A stretch of DNA of 24,741 nucleotides from Chalciporus piperatus. Lineage: Eukaryota; Basidiomycota; Agaricomycetes; Boletales; Boletaceae. Shown here piece by piece: positions 1-9,630 of this stretch. The stretch's first letter is position 1, and every line of letters begins with the position of its first letter. The translations under genes were made by a program, and so were the position numbers. The notes beneath the pieces were generated by a model. That model saw only the letters and a list, made by a program, of their open reading frames with translations, made no database searches and was not told the DNA's origin. The stretch covers positions 1-24,741 of the forward strand of contig JBBPTG010000322.1 of NCBI GenBank assembly GCA_038093975.1, read 5' to 3'.

Positions 1-907
1 AAAAACCCTTTGTGACAAAGGCTACTTTACGAACGGTGGTTTCATCCTCATCATCTATCTCGATCAGCGAGGGAATTTCGTCCTCAACCTTCTGAACCTT
101 CTTCGGGGTTTTCTGGTTCGAGGAGAACTCTGGGCAGGCGTTGGACCGATGTCCAGCTTTCCTGCAGCGGAAGCAGAGCCCTTTCTCCTGGCAGCGTTTC
201 CGCTCTTCAGGAGTGAGTTTGGAGATACGGATGACGTCGACGTCCATGGCATTGGGGTCCCGGGCAGGGGTAGAGTGGTTGGTGGAGGAGAATGGACGAA
301 ATGGCTTAGCAGGGTTGCGATTGCGATTTGCGATTTCATTGGCGTGTTCCCATTGGGTCTGGAACTGGGTAGTGCGTTTGTACCAATCCTCCATCGTGGT
401 AGGGACAGTGTCCATGCTGTTGACTCGTCTCATGAGGGAGACGGGTATGCCTGCGGAAAAGTATCCGATTAGGACATTGTTATCGGTGATGCCTGATAAG
501 GCGACTTGATTCTGGAAACTTGAAATGAATTCTGGGAGGGAGGGAGAATGCTCTCCATTCTTGAGAGGTTTCATTCGCTTGGTGGAGAGCCAGGCGACGG
601 CGTTTCCTACAGTGTCGTGGTGTTTGAATGTGGTTTCGAAATCAGTGATAAACTGGGCCCAGGTTCCCATTGTGACTGTGGCGCCGGTGATGGCTTTGCG
701 GCGGAAGGTGGCGGCCCAAGTGGCTGCTGATCCTTTGGACATGTAAGACAGCGCAAAGGCGATCTTCTTGGGGTCGGTGTTGTATACGTCACCATTGACA
801 GTGAGATAGAATTGGATAGAATTCATCCAAGCAGTGCTCTTTTCAAAGGAGCCATCAAAGGCGTCTGGGGCTCCGATGTGGAGTTCAGTGGGTTTGGAGG
901 ACGACAT
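1..907 (-). CDS. gag: Ty3/gypsy Gag (capsid-nucleocapsid), partial
   Basis: Gag packages element RNA into particles. From the ATG at 907 the frame runs open to the window edge. It contains a capsid-like helical region (about residues 10-180, with motifs such as FDGS and MEDWYKRTTQFQ) and, near residue 250, a CCHC zinc knuckle, CFRCRKAGHRSNAC (CX2CX4HX4C), followed by an acidic stretch. This is typical of Agaricomycete Gag, which is usually fused to Pol in one frame. The frame is also open upstream of the ATG back to a TAG at 1301-1303. That adds about 130 acidic and proline-rich residues without a Met, so the true start is uncertain: it may be this ATG, or an upstream start joined by splicing. 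No breaks were seen. Confidence 0.88.
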   Translation of the reverse strand, partial: MSSSKPTELHIGAPDAFDGSFEKSTAWMNSIQFYLTVNGDVYNTDPKKIAFALSYMSKGSAATWAATFRRKAITGATVTMGTWAQFITDFETTFKHHDTVGNAVAWLSTKRMKPLKNGEHSPSLPEFISSFQNQVALSGITDNNVLIGYFSAGIPVSLMRRVNSMDTVPTTMEDWYKRTTQFQTQWEHANEIANRNRNPAKPFRPFSSTNHSTPARDPNAMDVDVIRISKLTPEERKRCQEKGLCFRCRKAGHRSNACPEFSSNQKTPKKVQKVEDEIPSLIEIDDEDETTVRKVAFVTKGF

Positions 908-1325
908 GGGGTTTACAAAGGTAGGGGGTACCTGATACGCTCCTGGTGCAAATGCGGGTGCGGGAAGGGAAGGAGTGGGGAAAGCTAGGGTTCGTGGGGG
1001 AGCAGGCGACACAGGGAACTGTGGAGCTCTTCGGGATATTGGGGTTGGCGACGGTGGTGTTGGTGACCTTGGGATGGTTACAGCTGAGGAAAATTCGTGG
1101 GAGAGGTGAAGGGTTTCTTCTTGTTCCTCTTGGGTGGTGATTGGTTCGTCGTAAAGATCCGAGGTGTCGTAGGGGTTAGAGGGATCTTCCTCTTCAGGTG
1201 AGCCCGAGTCAGAAGATTCGGGGTTCTGTGGATTAGCGGTCTCTCGTGGGGGGCCCCAGCGAGAGGTGTCGAGGCGAGGTCGTTGGGAAATGGTGGAGAT
1301 CTACAGCGAGGGTAGCCTTCAGGGG

Positions 1326-1337
1326 TAACTTAGACCT
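1326..1337 (-). other. Self-complementary primer-binding site
   Basis: Two bases inside the LTR end, the element strand reads AGGTCTAAGTTA. It is the exact reverse complement of the 12 nt at the inferred 5' end of the transcript (1528-1517). This is the arrangement of Tf1/sushi-type self-priming elements, in which the 5' end of the RNA folds back and primes minus-strand DNA instead of a host tRNA. No match to a tRNA 3' end (TGG start) is apparent. Confidence 0.65.
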
Positions 1338-1339
1338 TT

Positions 1340-1810
1340 TGTTACGCTTGTACCGGGTAGGTCAAAGCGTAGACGCAAAAGCCTAGTCAAGGACAAGGGT
1401 TTCAAAGGTAGCCTAACGATGGGATGTCCACGTTAAGGCCTAGCGTCCGTTCTAGAGTGGGACGGTGACTCTCAGAGGGTTCAAAGGAAACGAGGAAAGA
1501 CCAAGCTAGATTGCGTAGGTCTAAGTTAGGGGTACAGGAGGAAACTCGAGGGTTTATATAAGTGAAGAAACGAGTTAAGGGCAGGCATGGAACAAGTCGG
1601 AATATGTAAGAACAAGTCATGACGAATAGGAATGAGTCATGCTCGGTAAGCATGCGAGTCAGCGATGACAAAGCGTGGAAGGTGAAAGAACATTAAGGAA
1701 TGTTCGCTGACTAAAGCAAGGTAAGAAAAGAGAGGCCTAGGCAGGACTCGAACCAGCGACTAGGACTTAGTACAAGGTACCAAAGAAAGAAAGAATGGGT
1801 GATCGTAACA
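1340..1810 (-). repeat. 5' LTR of Ty3/gypsy element (471 bp)
   Basis: The repeat begins TGTTACG and ends CGTAACA, so it has 7-bp perfect terminal inverted repeats with the canonical TG..CA ends. It is exactly the same length (471 bp) as the solo LTR at 14324-14794 and differs from it at about five positions by eye (roughly 1%). The outer flank is CTACT at 1811-1815; the partner target-site copy would lie left of the window. On the element strand it carries a TATA box and a plausible transcript start, annotated separately. An 89-codon open frame inside it is present in both copies but begins upstream of the inferred transcript start, so it is not called as a gene. Confidence 0.95.
1517..1560 (-). 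promoter_or_regulatory. LTR promoter: TATA box and inferred transcript start
   Basis: On the element strand TATATAAA spans 1560-1553. The motif TAACTTAGACCT starts 32 nt downstream of the first T (1528-1517), the usual TATA-to-start distance. The same motif, reverse-complemented, is the primer-binding site, which is why the start is placed here. Both features are conserved in the solo LTR (TATA at 14544-14537). The start site is inferred, not observed. Confidence 0.6.
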
Positions 1811-2158
1811 CTACTAGTATGTATGGTATGTTATGCGAATGATGCAGTTACATCAAGAGTGATATGTCGGACTCGCGATCACGTCCGGCTGGGAGTCATT
1901 GAACTCCATCTATTCAACATATCCATTCAGCTGCAGGCTCAACATATTCTTCTGTTTCTCTAATTTCAAGTTGATGATCCATTTCTCCAACAAGATATTT
2001 TCTTGATTAACTCAAACTCGCTCGTGTTTCTTCGATTACTAACAACTAATTATCTTCGCACATAGGTTTTTCGATCGAAAGATTTCAATCATCGAAACGA
2101 CTCGGACAACACGACGACAAGATACAAACAAGATCTACTAACGCTCCGTCTATCCATT
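1811..2158. other. Intergenic, no gene seen
   Basis: This stretch separates the LTR from the stop codon of the next minus-strand gene and should hold that gene's 3' UTR. Its only notable content is a GTAGATCTTGTTTGTAT-like stretch (minus strand, around 2122-2141) that recurs with small changes downstream of the large gene ending at 4227. Confidence 0.5.
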
Positions 2159-2879
2159 TTACTTTGATGGCCGCTGACGCTTCACAGCACGGTCCTCCTC
2201 CTCCTCCTCCTCCTCAGGGCGCGGCCTCGCTCGGAGGGCCCGCTAGCGCATGAGCATTAGCTTATGTGAGTAGCAATGAGTACTTGTTGCTTACCGCATC
2301 CATACGAGGGGCCAGGGCTTTATCAGCGCTAGCGTTTTCAACGCCGGCACTCGGGGCAACCGCGTTCGCGTCACCAGCAGTCGACTGGATGGTTTTCGAG
2401 CATCAGAGACAGACGCGAAATGGAGTACTAACCTTCAACCCCGAGCGATTCTCGAGACGAGAAGTGCGTTGGCGAGCAGGACGAGCGGTACCTTGGCGAG
2501 CGGGACGAGCAGTATTTTGGCGAGCGGGACGCGCAGTACCTTGGCGAGAAGCGGAGGGGGCCCTGTTAATCCGTGCCGAATCATCCTCGTCCTTCGCTTC
2601 GGGAGAGGGGGGTTGAGACTCCTCAGGCTCGATGGCGCTTGAGGACACTGAGACGATCGCAGAGTTGGCGCACTGCCGTCGGCTCGCCTCGACATTAAAC
2701 TGAAATGTCTGGTGACACCTCAGACGAGACGCGTAGCAAAGAAGGTGGGTGCTTACTATGTCGACACTCCCGTCGTGCTCCCATTCCGCTGTCATATTCC
2801 TTAGATCTATTTCTGCTGGGACACTGACCCCAATGATGCGCGGAGATGGGGGGAGATAGAGAGGTTCGTGGTCCGACAT
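2159..2879 (-). CDS. Unknown 187-aa protein with Arg/Ala-rich repeats
   Basis: No family is recognised. Four exons are inferred: 2879-2757, 2699-2433, 2384-2295 and 2242-2159, with introns of 57, 48 and 52 nt. All phases close, giving 187 residues. The start is the ATG of MSDHEPLYLPPSP. The middle is acidic and Ser-rich, followed by three tandem 8-residue units of the type GTARPARQ (24-bp DNA repeat, about 2470-2545). The C-terminus is an Arg-rich run, six Glu, then KRQRPSK, which resembles a nuclear localisation signal. The first intron could be retained without breaking frame. The next gene upstream, on the same strand, lies 295 nt away. A nuclear or nucleic-acid-associated role is only a guess from composition. 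Confidence 0.6.
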
Positions 2880-3174
2880 GGTGGGGAGAAGGAGTCAGGC
2901 CTCAGGCGCAAATTGCTGGAGCCACGGCTCTTAAAGGAGAGTGTTGAGTTCTTTGTAATCCGAAGGAATACTTAGAAAGAAGTTGATATGGATGTCAGGG
3001 TCACAAATGATCAATTCAGAAGCTCGCGAGTGGATCTTACTAGGAATCCCGATCTCGATCAATCGACTTAAATCTCACTCAATTACGGAAGCAAGAAAGA
3101 CGCTGTATTCAACACGGGGGCACGCTTTTCGTGCCGGATATGTGGGACGAAACTACAGTGATCACTACGATAAG

Positions 3175-3907
3175 CTACACTGCGATCCGGCGGGCCTCCC
3201 CCAAATCAATCGACTGAAGCATCATGTCGTGGGCTTCTTCGTAACCTGCCTGCACCAGACGGAAGCACGCTCCCTTGGCCCCAATAACGTGCGGCGACGT
3301 ACGATGCCTCCAGAATCAACGAGTTAGTTTTTTTTCGAGTATAGAAGCAGTGACGCCCTACCAGCCCGAAAAGATGCCGACTCGATAGCCGCGGGTGACG
3401 AGGTAAAAAGGGCCAATCGAGCCCGGAGGAGGGACGTCGAAGGTGAAGCCTCTGTACGAAAGCTGAACTCGCTGATCGGGCCCAGCCGTCGCAGTGGGGG
3501 GCACGGGATCAAAGGTCTCAGCGCCCGCGACGACTGAGTTGTTGCTGGCGGGAGATGCGGAAAGAACGAGCGCAGCAAACGATATGTCGGAGGGGTCATT
3601 GGGGTTGATGGGAGGGGTATCAGTGGAATTGGTGGGGGGAGCATCAGTGGAATTGGTGAGGGGAGCATCAGTGGGATCGGTGAGGGGAGCGTCAGTGGGA
3701 TTGGTGAGGGGAGCGACAGCTGGCGTGTCTCCGAGAACGAATTTGATGAGTTGGTCGGCTGTGTCGTTGGCTGACGCGAGCTGCGTCTTTAAGTGCGCGA
3801 TCAAGTCTTAGCAACAAGTCAGCAATAATTCAGTTATCAGACTCCAACGATCACTTACCAAGCTCAACGTTGAGGTCGCGAGTTGACTTCGACGGGGAGG
3901 TATGCAT
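3175..3907 (-). CDS. RNase H1 hybrid-binding (viroplasmin-like) domain protein
   Basis: Three exons: 3907-3859, 3806-3362 and 3307-3175. The introns are 52 nt (GTAAGT, CTGAC branch) and 54 nt (GTAGGG, CTAAC branch). Phases close to give 208 residues. Residues 1-45 look coiled-coil; residues 48-95 are low-complexity repeats of the type APLTNPTD. Residues about 145-205 resemble the small hybrid-binding domain at the N-terminus of RNase H1, shared with the caulimovirus viroplasmin family (Pfam Cauli_VI). GPFYLVTRGYRVGIFSGW corresponds to the first strand-turn-strand and conserved Trp, then V-x-G-x-x-G-A-x-F and a helix. The conserved Trp codon is split by the second intron. There is no RNase H catalytic domain. 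Related domains bind RNA-DNA hybrids or dsRNA; its role here is unknown. It sits between two other minus-strand unknown genes. Confidence 0.7.
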
Positions 3908-4226
3908 ATTGATAGAGCAGATACAGACGCAAGGCTAGGAATGCAAAGTACGAGAGAGTGGGGGTGCGTTTATGTACCTATAACTCAAGGCACAAACACG
4001 ATAGCGATGCCCAGCATTTCACGAGAATTCTTTTGAGAATCGTTGTGTCTTCTCAGACATCAGAAGGTTGACCTCGGAGATACGCATCAGTCACTTATCA
4101 GAAGGTGACCTCGGAGATAAGTTTCAATCGATCAAAATACAAACAAAGATCTACATAGATCTATAATGAACAACCACGTAATATCACGCACGACACCTAA
4201 GAAGCACGACCTAAGAAGCACGACAC
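3908..4226. other. Intergenic with short direct repeats
   Basis: This is the 5' flank of the hybrid-binding-domain gene and the 3' flank of the large gene. Two near-identical copies of an AGAAGGT(T)GACCTCGGAGATA motif lie about 36 nt apart (around 4064 and 4099). A 14-bp GAAGCACGACCTAA-type unit is repeated near 4200-4220. A GTAGATCTTTGTTTGTATT stretch (minus strand, near 4134-4155) matches the one downstream of the 2159-2879 gene. No gene is seen. Confidence 0.45.
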
Positions 4227-7200
4227 CTAAGGAGCAGGGAGGTGTGGCAGAGCATCTTGAGCCTCCGTCTGCATATTTTGAACTTGTTGGTGTCCGAACA
4301 GGTACGAGGGATCTTGAGGGCCGCGGTATACACCAAGCTGAGTGTCGCGAGATCCTCCAAACGCTGGCCCGAAATTGTAACTATCTCGCATGTCACGTGA
4401 ATACATCCCGACGCCCCCGCCCCCATCACGATAGCCTGCTGTATCCGGATAGTTCATACGCCGTGGATCAAACCCCATAGTATTGAATCCCGGGCCAACA
4501 TCACCTGAAAAACCTTGTTGACCGTACGCCATTGGTGGATAGTAGCCGGGACCCATGAGACAGTCTTGAGGAGGGTAAACGGGGCGCATCGTGGTGTATG
4601 GATCTTGAGGCATGGGGGGAAGAGCGTTAAGCGATGGTGCAGAAGGAGCCGGGGGAAACAAGGGAGGAGGAATGGTGGATCCATGCTCGGAGGGTAGGGC
4701 ATTGTAGAAATTTTGAGTCCGTGACACATCGGTGGATGGTGCCACCGCAGAAGCTGCTGCAGGTGCCGTTGCAGCAGGTCGAACGGGCGGCAGTACATTG
4801 AGCCGCTTCGGCGATGGAGTTGAGGGAGGTACGAATTGTTCGGGAGGCCCTTCGACCGGCTTACGGAGGGATGTGATGACCGCGTGGTCTGCGCCCTCAA
4901 CGGGTTTGTCCTTGCTTTGGAAAGGATCCTCGGGGTCGGATGTGGTAATGCTTTTTTTGACAAGTCGGGGACGTGGCCGAGGCCGAGCTTGAAGAAAATT
5001 AGACATTTGCGATGAAATTAATAATCTGACTCACCTTCAACCTTGGGTGCTTCATCGGGGGACTGCGCGTTTTTAGAATCTGTTGAACATTACAGTATGT
5101 CAGGGGGTGAAACACGATTAACTAAATTAAACTTACTCTGAGCCCCGTCAGACGGAGATACTATCTCCACACTATCGGAATCTGCACGACGGCCTGTAAC
5201 GTCCGTTAGTGAAAGAACATGAGGCTCATTCCAAGCTGAGCGTGAAGCAACAACATACCTTCTTCGTCGCTGGATGATAACACAGACACAGCCCTGGCAG
5301 ATTTATTTGCACGACGTCCAACGTTCGCCGAGGATGATCGGACGTTGCCTCGGCGTCGTTCTTCGGGTATCTTGTTGTTATCTACCATGCGTTTCTTTCC
5401 TGCGCGCTTGTCGGGTTCCACCGAAGCTTTACGCTTCCGTGCCTTCTTGGGTTCTGGCACCTCAATACCATCCTGAGAATCGTTGCCGGAAGGGGAGGCT
5501 CGTGACTCCGTTGGAGGTTCGAGGTGCTTCGAACTCTTCGGCTTTGAGGGACCGGGGATAACGACGACGGCTTTCTTCTTCTGAGGCTGTGGTGGAGGAC
5601 TCTCCAGAACTTCGACTTCAGAAGAACAAGAGGGGGAAATATTGACAACTTCGCGTGGTTTGGGGCGTCTCACCCTGGTAGCAGCTGCGTTGGGGGGCAG
5701 GCGTGACGGTCCCTTTCGATCAGTTCGACCATTCTTGAACATGCGCTTTCCGCACGCATCTGGGGCGGAGGTAGGTGGCGCTTCCTCGACGATAACAGGG
5801 GCAAGGTTGTCAGCTATAGCTTCTAGTCCTGTTCAGCACATGCATCGCCCGTCAAATGAACTAACTTACGGCGTTCACGGGAATCTCGCATCGACCTTAT
5901 GGTAAGCTTCTTCGACTTGATAGCTGCGACCATTTCGCGTTTGTCAGCGAGCGAGAGGTCGTTGATGCCCTTGGTCCTGGCTGCTAAATTGCGCCTCTCT
6001 CCTGGCATCAGGACGTTGTATGGATAACCTTCGATGACAAGACCGTTTTTGGCAAGAAAGGATAGGAGCGTTTTCCAAGGGAAATTGCTTCCCTGTAGTG
6101 GCGACACGTCCACCCCACGTGTCCCTATAGATTTGTTCAGTCCGATGTAGGTGATGAAGCGTGCTGAAAGGTCAATACTTACTAACAAGGCCGATAAGAA
6201 GTGTCTTGATAGCTGCAGAGAGGTCGCTATAGTCATCGCCTTCGATCTCCTCAGGCTGAACGTCGACAAGTGGATCAATAGACTGAGCGGGCCGGTTCGA
6301 GTCACGAGAAGTTGGTGGCAGTGCATCGCCCTTGACGTCTTCGCGGAAAGCTTCATCGATGGCGGTGAGAGAGGTTGCATTGCTGGGGGTGTTTGTCAGT
6401 CACTAGTACAACATGCAATTGAATGGACTTGCTAGACATGTGATTTGAGATGCCCAATGATGGTGTCCGGGTCCGCTTTGCAACGCACATCCCAAAACTG
6501 AACAGCGGCATGATCAGACAGGAAAAACGATGTGAATGATAAACAATATACCTCGGTAGCCCGTGAAGTTGTGTGAGCAAAACCTAATGAAGAGTCTTCG
6601 TTTACGATGTTGCCGCACATCACTAAGGCTGTTTCAAAGCCGTGCTGGGCAGCGGCATCATCTGCCTGCATAACGATGAGCAAACAGGTATTCTAAAGTA
6701 TGGGATGAACTTACAATGTTGCAGAGCTTGCGGCGGAGAGCGTTGAAGGTTTGTGTACGTTGCGATATCATGTGCTCCTGAGACTTGGTCACTTCCACGA
6801 GCTCGAATGTCTCAAGAATTTCCTTCCAATCTTCGCTGTGGTCCTCCCTGAATCGCTTGTAACAGCGGCTAATGAGGCTTGAAGTAGCTACATGGAGTTC
6901 GTAAGGATACATCTAAGAATTTATGGAACACGCACCTGGACCAATCACTGGTGATTCCAAACATGCGCGCTCTTGTTCCTCGTGAGCCTTGAAGAAGGCT
7001 TGGTAAATGTTCCAGTAGTTAGGCATATTGATGAGGCGACCAGCATGCTTATGCCAAGCATCGGCAACTTGCTGGGGAGTCAGCTTTGCCAGTGTCGCGA
7101 TCTTAGTGAGGATTTCTTCGAGTTCTTGATACCCCTCTTCCAAGATCTTGAGAGTCTCGGTAGATCTTCGACCACTAGTCAGAGTCGATGGTGGCGACCG

Positions 7201-8164
7201 ATTGTGAGTAGGAGTCGAAGGTGGAGACGGGTTATCGAGAGAAGCATCGTTGCGAGAAGGCTCGAGAGGAGGAAAATCACTGCCGGACGGAGGATCATCA
7301 TTGTCAAATGAAGGCGCTTCGTTTCCCGGTGGAAAAACATGGTCGTCAGGAGGAGGTTCGATGGGCACCGGAGGATCATCTGGTATGTTGTTGGGCGGAG
7401 GTTCGTAGTGTGCGGTGTAGGGTGTAGGCGGAATGACATTCACGGGGAGTGGGCGCACAGTAATCGGGGACTCTTCGTCATCCCCCAAACCTTGGCCCGA
7501 CGCAATAAATTGTTTATTGGTGACGGTGGAAGAAGTACGTGAATGGGGACCAGAAGGTCGGCGAGGACCAGCAGGGGGGGGGGACAGAGGGTTGACGAAA
7601 GTTCAGAGATGGGTGGCGTGAAGGGGGAGGGAGTGCAAAGGCTTCTCGAGTAGTGATGGCAACAGAAGGGGGGGGGATGGGACCTGAAGCTCCAGCAATC
7701 ACCGCAGGAGGTGCTTCCGGATGCGGATGCAGATATGGCGCTTGTGGTGCTACTGAGGTTGCTCGCGAGACTGGTGCTACTGAGGTTGCTCGCGAGACTG
7801 GAGCTACAGACGATTGGCGCGTGTGAATTGGAGGACAGAGAGAGGGTTCTCTGGTGGCGTAAATCGTGGATGATTCATCGGAAATGATAGGGGACGGTCC
7901 GCGTAAGAAAGGCTGCTGGACGGTGGAGGACTGTGGGATCGCTGGTAAAGCACGAGAAGGGGGACGGGCTGGATGCTCGGAATCCGGCGAAGCCTCTTGC
8001 ATTTTTGCACGCCGTTCGTTGGCACGGCGCACAGTCCCGTTGGCATGTGGAGTCGCTCTGACAACAGGACGTAGTCCTCGTCTGGTCGGTGTTTGATCAA
8101 CCGAGCTAGGGCTGCGACGACGACCACCGCCAACCTGCACTGGCTGGTAATTTTCTGGATTCAT
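4227..8164 (-). CDS. Large unknown multi-exon protein (~1153 aa)
   Basis: Ten exons: 8164-6936, 6887-6715, 6665-6552, 6497-6433, 6382-6183, 6124-5870, 5822-5259, 5193-5137, 5079-5035 and 4987-4227. The introns are 47-65 nt. All downstream phases close. The exception is exon 1, where a 10-C run (plus 7574-7583) shifts frame; nine C would join it. The first ~340 residues are Pro/Ser-rich disorder, with a duplicated SVAPVSRAT unit. Residues ~340-530 form a helical domain (PNYWNIYQAFFKAHEEQER, CYKRFREDH, HGFETALVMCGNIVNED), followed by a second block (FPWKTLLSFLAKNGLVIEGYP). The rest is a basic, Lys/Arg-rich region and a Pro/Gly/Tyr-rich tail. I recall this helical block as common in repeat-rich Agaricomycete DNA, but no function is known to me. 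Intron 4 is GC-AG. The ATG lies just inside a splice acceptor, so a 5' exon exists. Confidence 0.72.
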
Positions 8165-8903
8165 TTCTGTATATTGTGTTAGTGCGACGGTTGTCACGAA
8201 GAAAACAAGAAACGTTCGACGTACTTTTCAACGGTTGGGTGATGTAAAGAGGCTCAAGAGGTTTGAAAGGCAACGACAGGGTTTGAAGGACGAACAGACG
8301 AGGGGCGCGACGCTGGAACCTCCATATTTGTAGCGATACCTTGACCAGAGTAGATCCAATGGTTGCCCGACCCAGCCATTCGGAAGACACTGATCACGAT
8401 GAAATAGAAGGTCAGATAAATGCTGGAAACCCAGCAGTCGAAAAATTACTTGGATAGAAGTAGTTTCCACACGAGGCACGGTGCTGGGAACGATGGGTGG
8501 GTCTAATTCAAGGAGAAATTGAGCAAGAGCCTCACTTATGAGGCTCTCCCCATGAGGCTTCTGCATGGTCGCGGTACATTGTTCCGGTCGGATCCGGGTC
8601 TGAATGTTTGCACATTAGCCGGTAGCCAATCAGAAAGCGAATAGTCATCCTACTGACCATGAAACAACACAAGTTTCGGCTATTCTATGGCCAGAAAGCA
8701 GTTTCCTTGCTTCGGTAGGGTGTAAAAGACTGATACTAAGCTGTCAAAAGTTGTCTGTCAAAGAAATAGTAAACACTTTATATAGCGACATTGTATGGTG
8801 TCTTGTGCGAGGCAAGATATCAGTGGTACAGTAGTGGTACATATTGACCAGATATTGACCTCAAGTTACCCAAACGTTACCGTATACAAATTACAGCCAT
8901 TAC
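8165..8903. other. 5' region between divergent genes, possible upstream exon
   Basis: The minus-strand acceptor at 8168-8167 (CACTAAC branch, ACAG) ends an intron that begins with GTACGT at about 8223. At least one upstream exon of the large gene therefore lies here. A minus-strand ATG at 8566 opens a frame to 8228, and a GTAATT..TCAG intron fits at about 8449-8390, but no chain of splices joined it convincingly to the downstream frame. Positions 8567-8903 contain no gene and separate the divergent transcription units, so both promoters should be here. Confidence 0.45.
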
Positions 8904-9630
8904 ATGGGTCGCAAGGCAAAATACTTCACTGCAGAAGATAGGGATACTGCTCGTCGGGAACAACGAAAAGCCTACGCTCGATCTAAAAGGTATGTCTTGA
9001 TTTTTGTAGATGTATCATTATCTACCCGTACTATGTGATTCTATCTGCTACAGGGGTCGTCTATCACGTTCAGCACAAAATTGCCGTGCCTACGCAAAGA
9101 CAAGTGGTAGTAAACTCTCCCTAGAGTCGTCGCCATCTCTGTCGCAATCATCCCTCCCTTTCGACCTCGTTAGACTGGCCAGCCTACCACTGCCTGACTC
9201 GCACTTATTCCGAGAGGCAGTTCGGGATTCCAATGCCCTGGACGAGTCGGAACTCCCCCAGTGGGACAACGATCCACCGTACCGACAACCCGAGCCTTCG
9301 GACAATGAAAACGAGGCACGCTACACGCGAAACCTAGTCGACGTCACCTTAGGACGTCACATGCGTCTTGAGCAGGAGGCTGCAAAGCATCGGGTAGCAA
9401 GGTATCAGGCAGGAGAGGGGCAAGATATCGCAGACGAACTTGAGCGAGATGCATCCAGCACCCTGGAATCCTGGACTGTTCTCTATAATAACATCGAGAC
9501 ATGCACTGCGAGGCGACATCGTGAAATGGCTGAGTGCCTTTTAAGATGGCGAGCTTATCTCGTTAACTCATGGCTGAGGGAGCTCGAGGGGCTGCGTAGA
9601 GGGCGCAATCCATATTATCATATTATCTGA
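8904..9630 (+). CDS. Unknown 220-aa protein with basic N-terminus
   Basis: Exons 8904-8989 and 9054-9630 are joined across a 64-nt GTATGT..CAG intron. The total of 663 nt encodes 220 residues. The protein begins MGRKAKYFTAEDRDTARREQ, and the first 45 residues are rich in Lys, Arg and Ala, suggesting a nucleic-acid-contacting helix. A Ser-rich linker follows, then an acidic region and a predicted helical C-terminal half with several Trp and Arg residues. No family name can be given. I recall similar MGRK-type starts as frequent in repeat-rich basidiomycete genomes. Its stop codon lies 8 nt inside the end of the KDZ-Ulp1 gene on the other strand, a tail-to-tail overlap that suggests the two have been packaged together. 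Confidence 0.65.

Larger units (their letters stand above)
1..1810 (-). mobile_element. Ty3/gypsy LTR retrotransposon, 5' portion
   Basis: Reading on the minus strand, the order is 5' LTR (1810-1340), a primer-binding site two bases inside the LTR, a leader, then gag, which continues beyond position 1. This is the normal order of a Ty3/gypsy (Metaviridae-like) retrotransposon of fungi. Protease, reverse transcriptase, integrase and the 3' LTR would lie to the left of the window and are not seen. The gag frame is intact as far as visible, and the LTR ends are perfect inverted repeats, so the copy looks recent. A second LTR of the same family is the solo copy at 14324-14794. Confidence 0.92.

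Noticed and set aside
1402..1671. 89-codon minus-strand frame inside the LTR, also present at 14386-14637
   Set aside because: It is LTR sequence, its ATG lies upstream of the inferred transcript start, and its conservation is explained by the recent age of the LTRs.
2983..3327. Plus-strand frame of 114 codons
   Set aside because: It lies opposite the last exon of the hybrid-binding-domain gene and its 3' flank, with no domain or splice support.
6888..6935. Use of the nearer acceptor at about 6913 for intron 1 of the large gene
   Set aside because: It would give a 23-nt intron, below the usual minimum. The acceptor at 6889-6888 gives 48 nt and the right phase.
7664..7674. Second long G run as another frameshift in the large gene
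   Set aside because: The reading frame is continuous across it; it simply encodes prolines on the minus strand.
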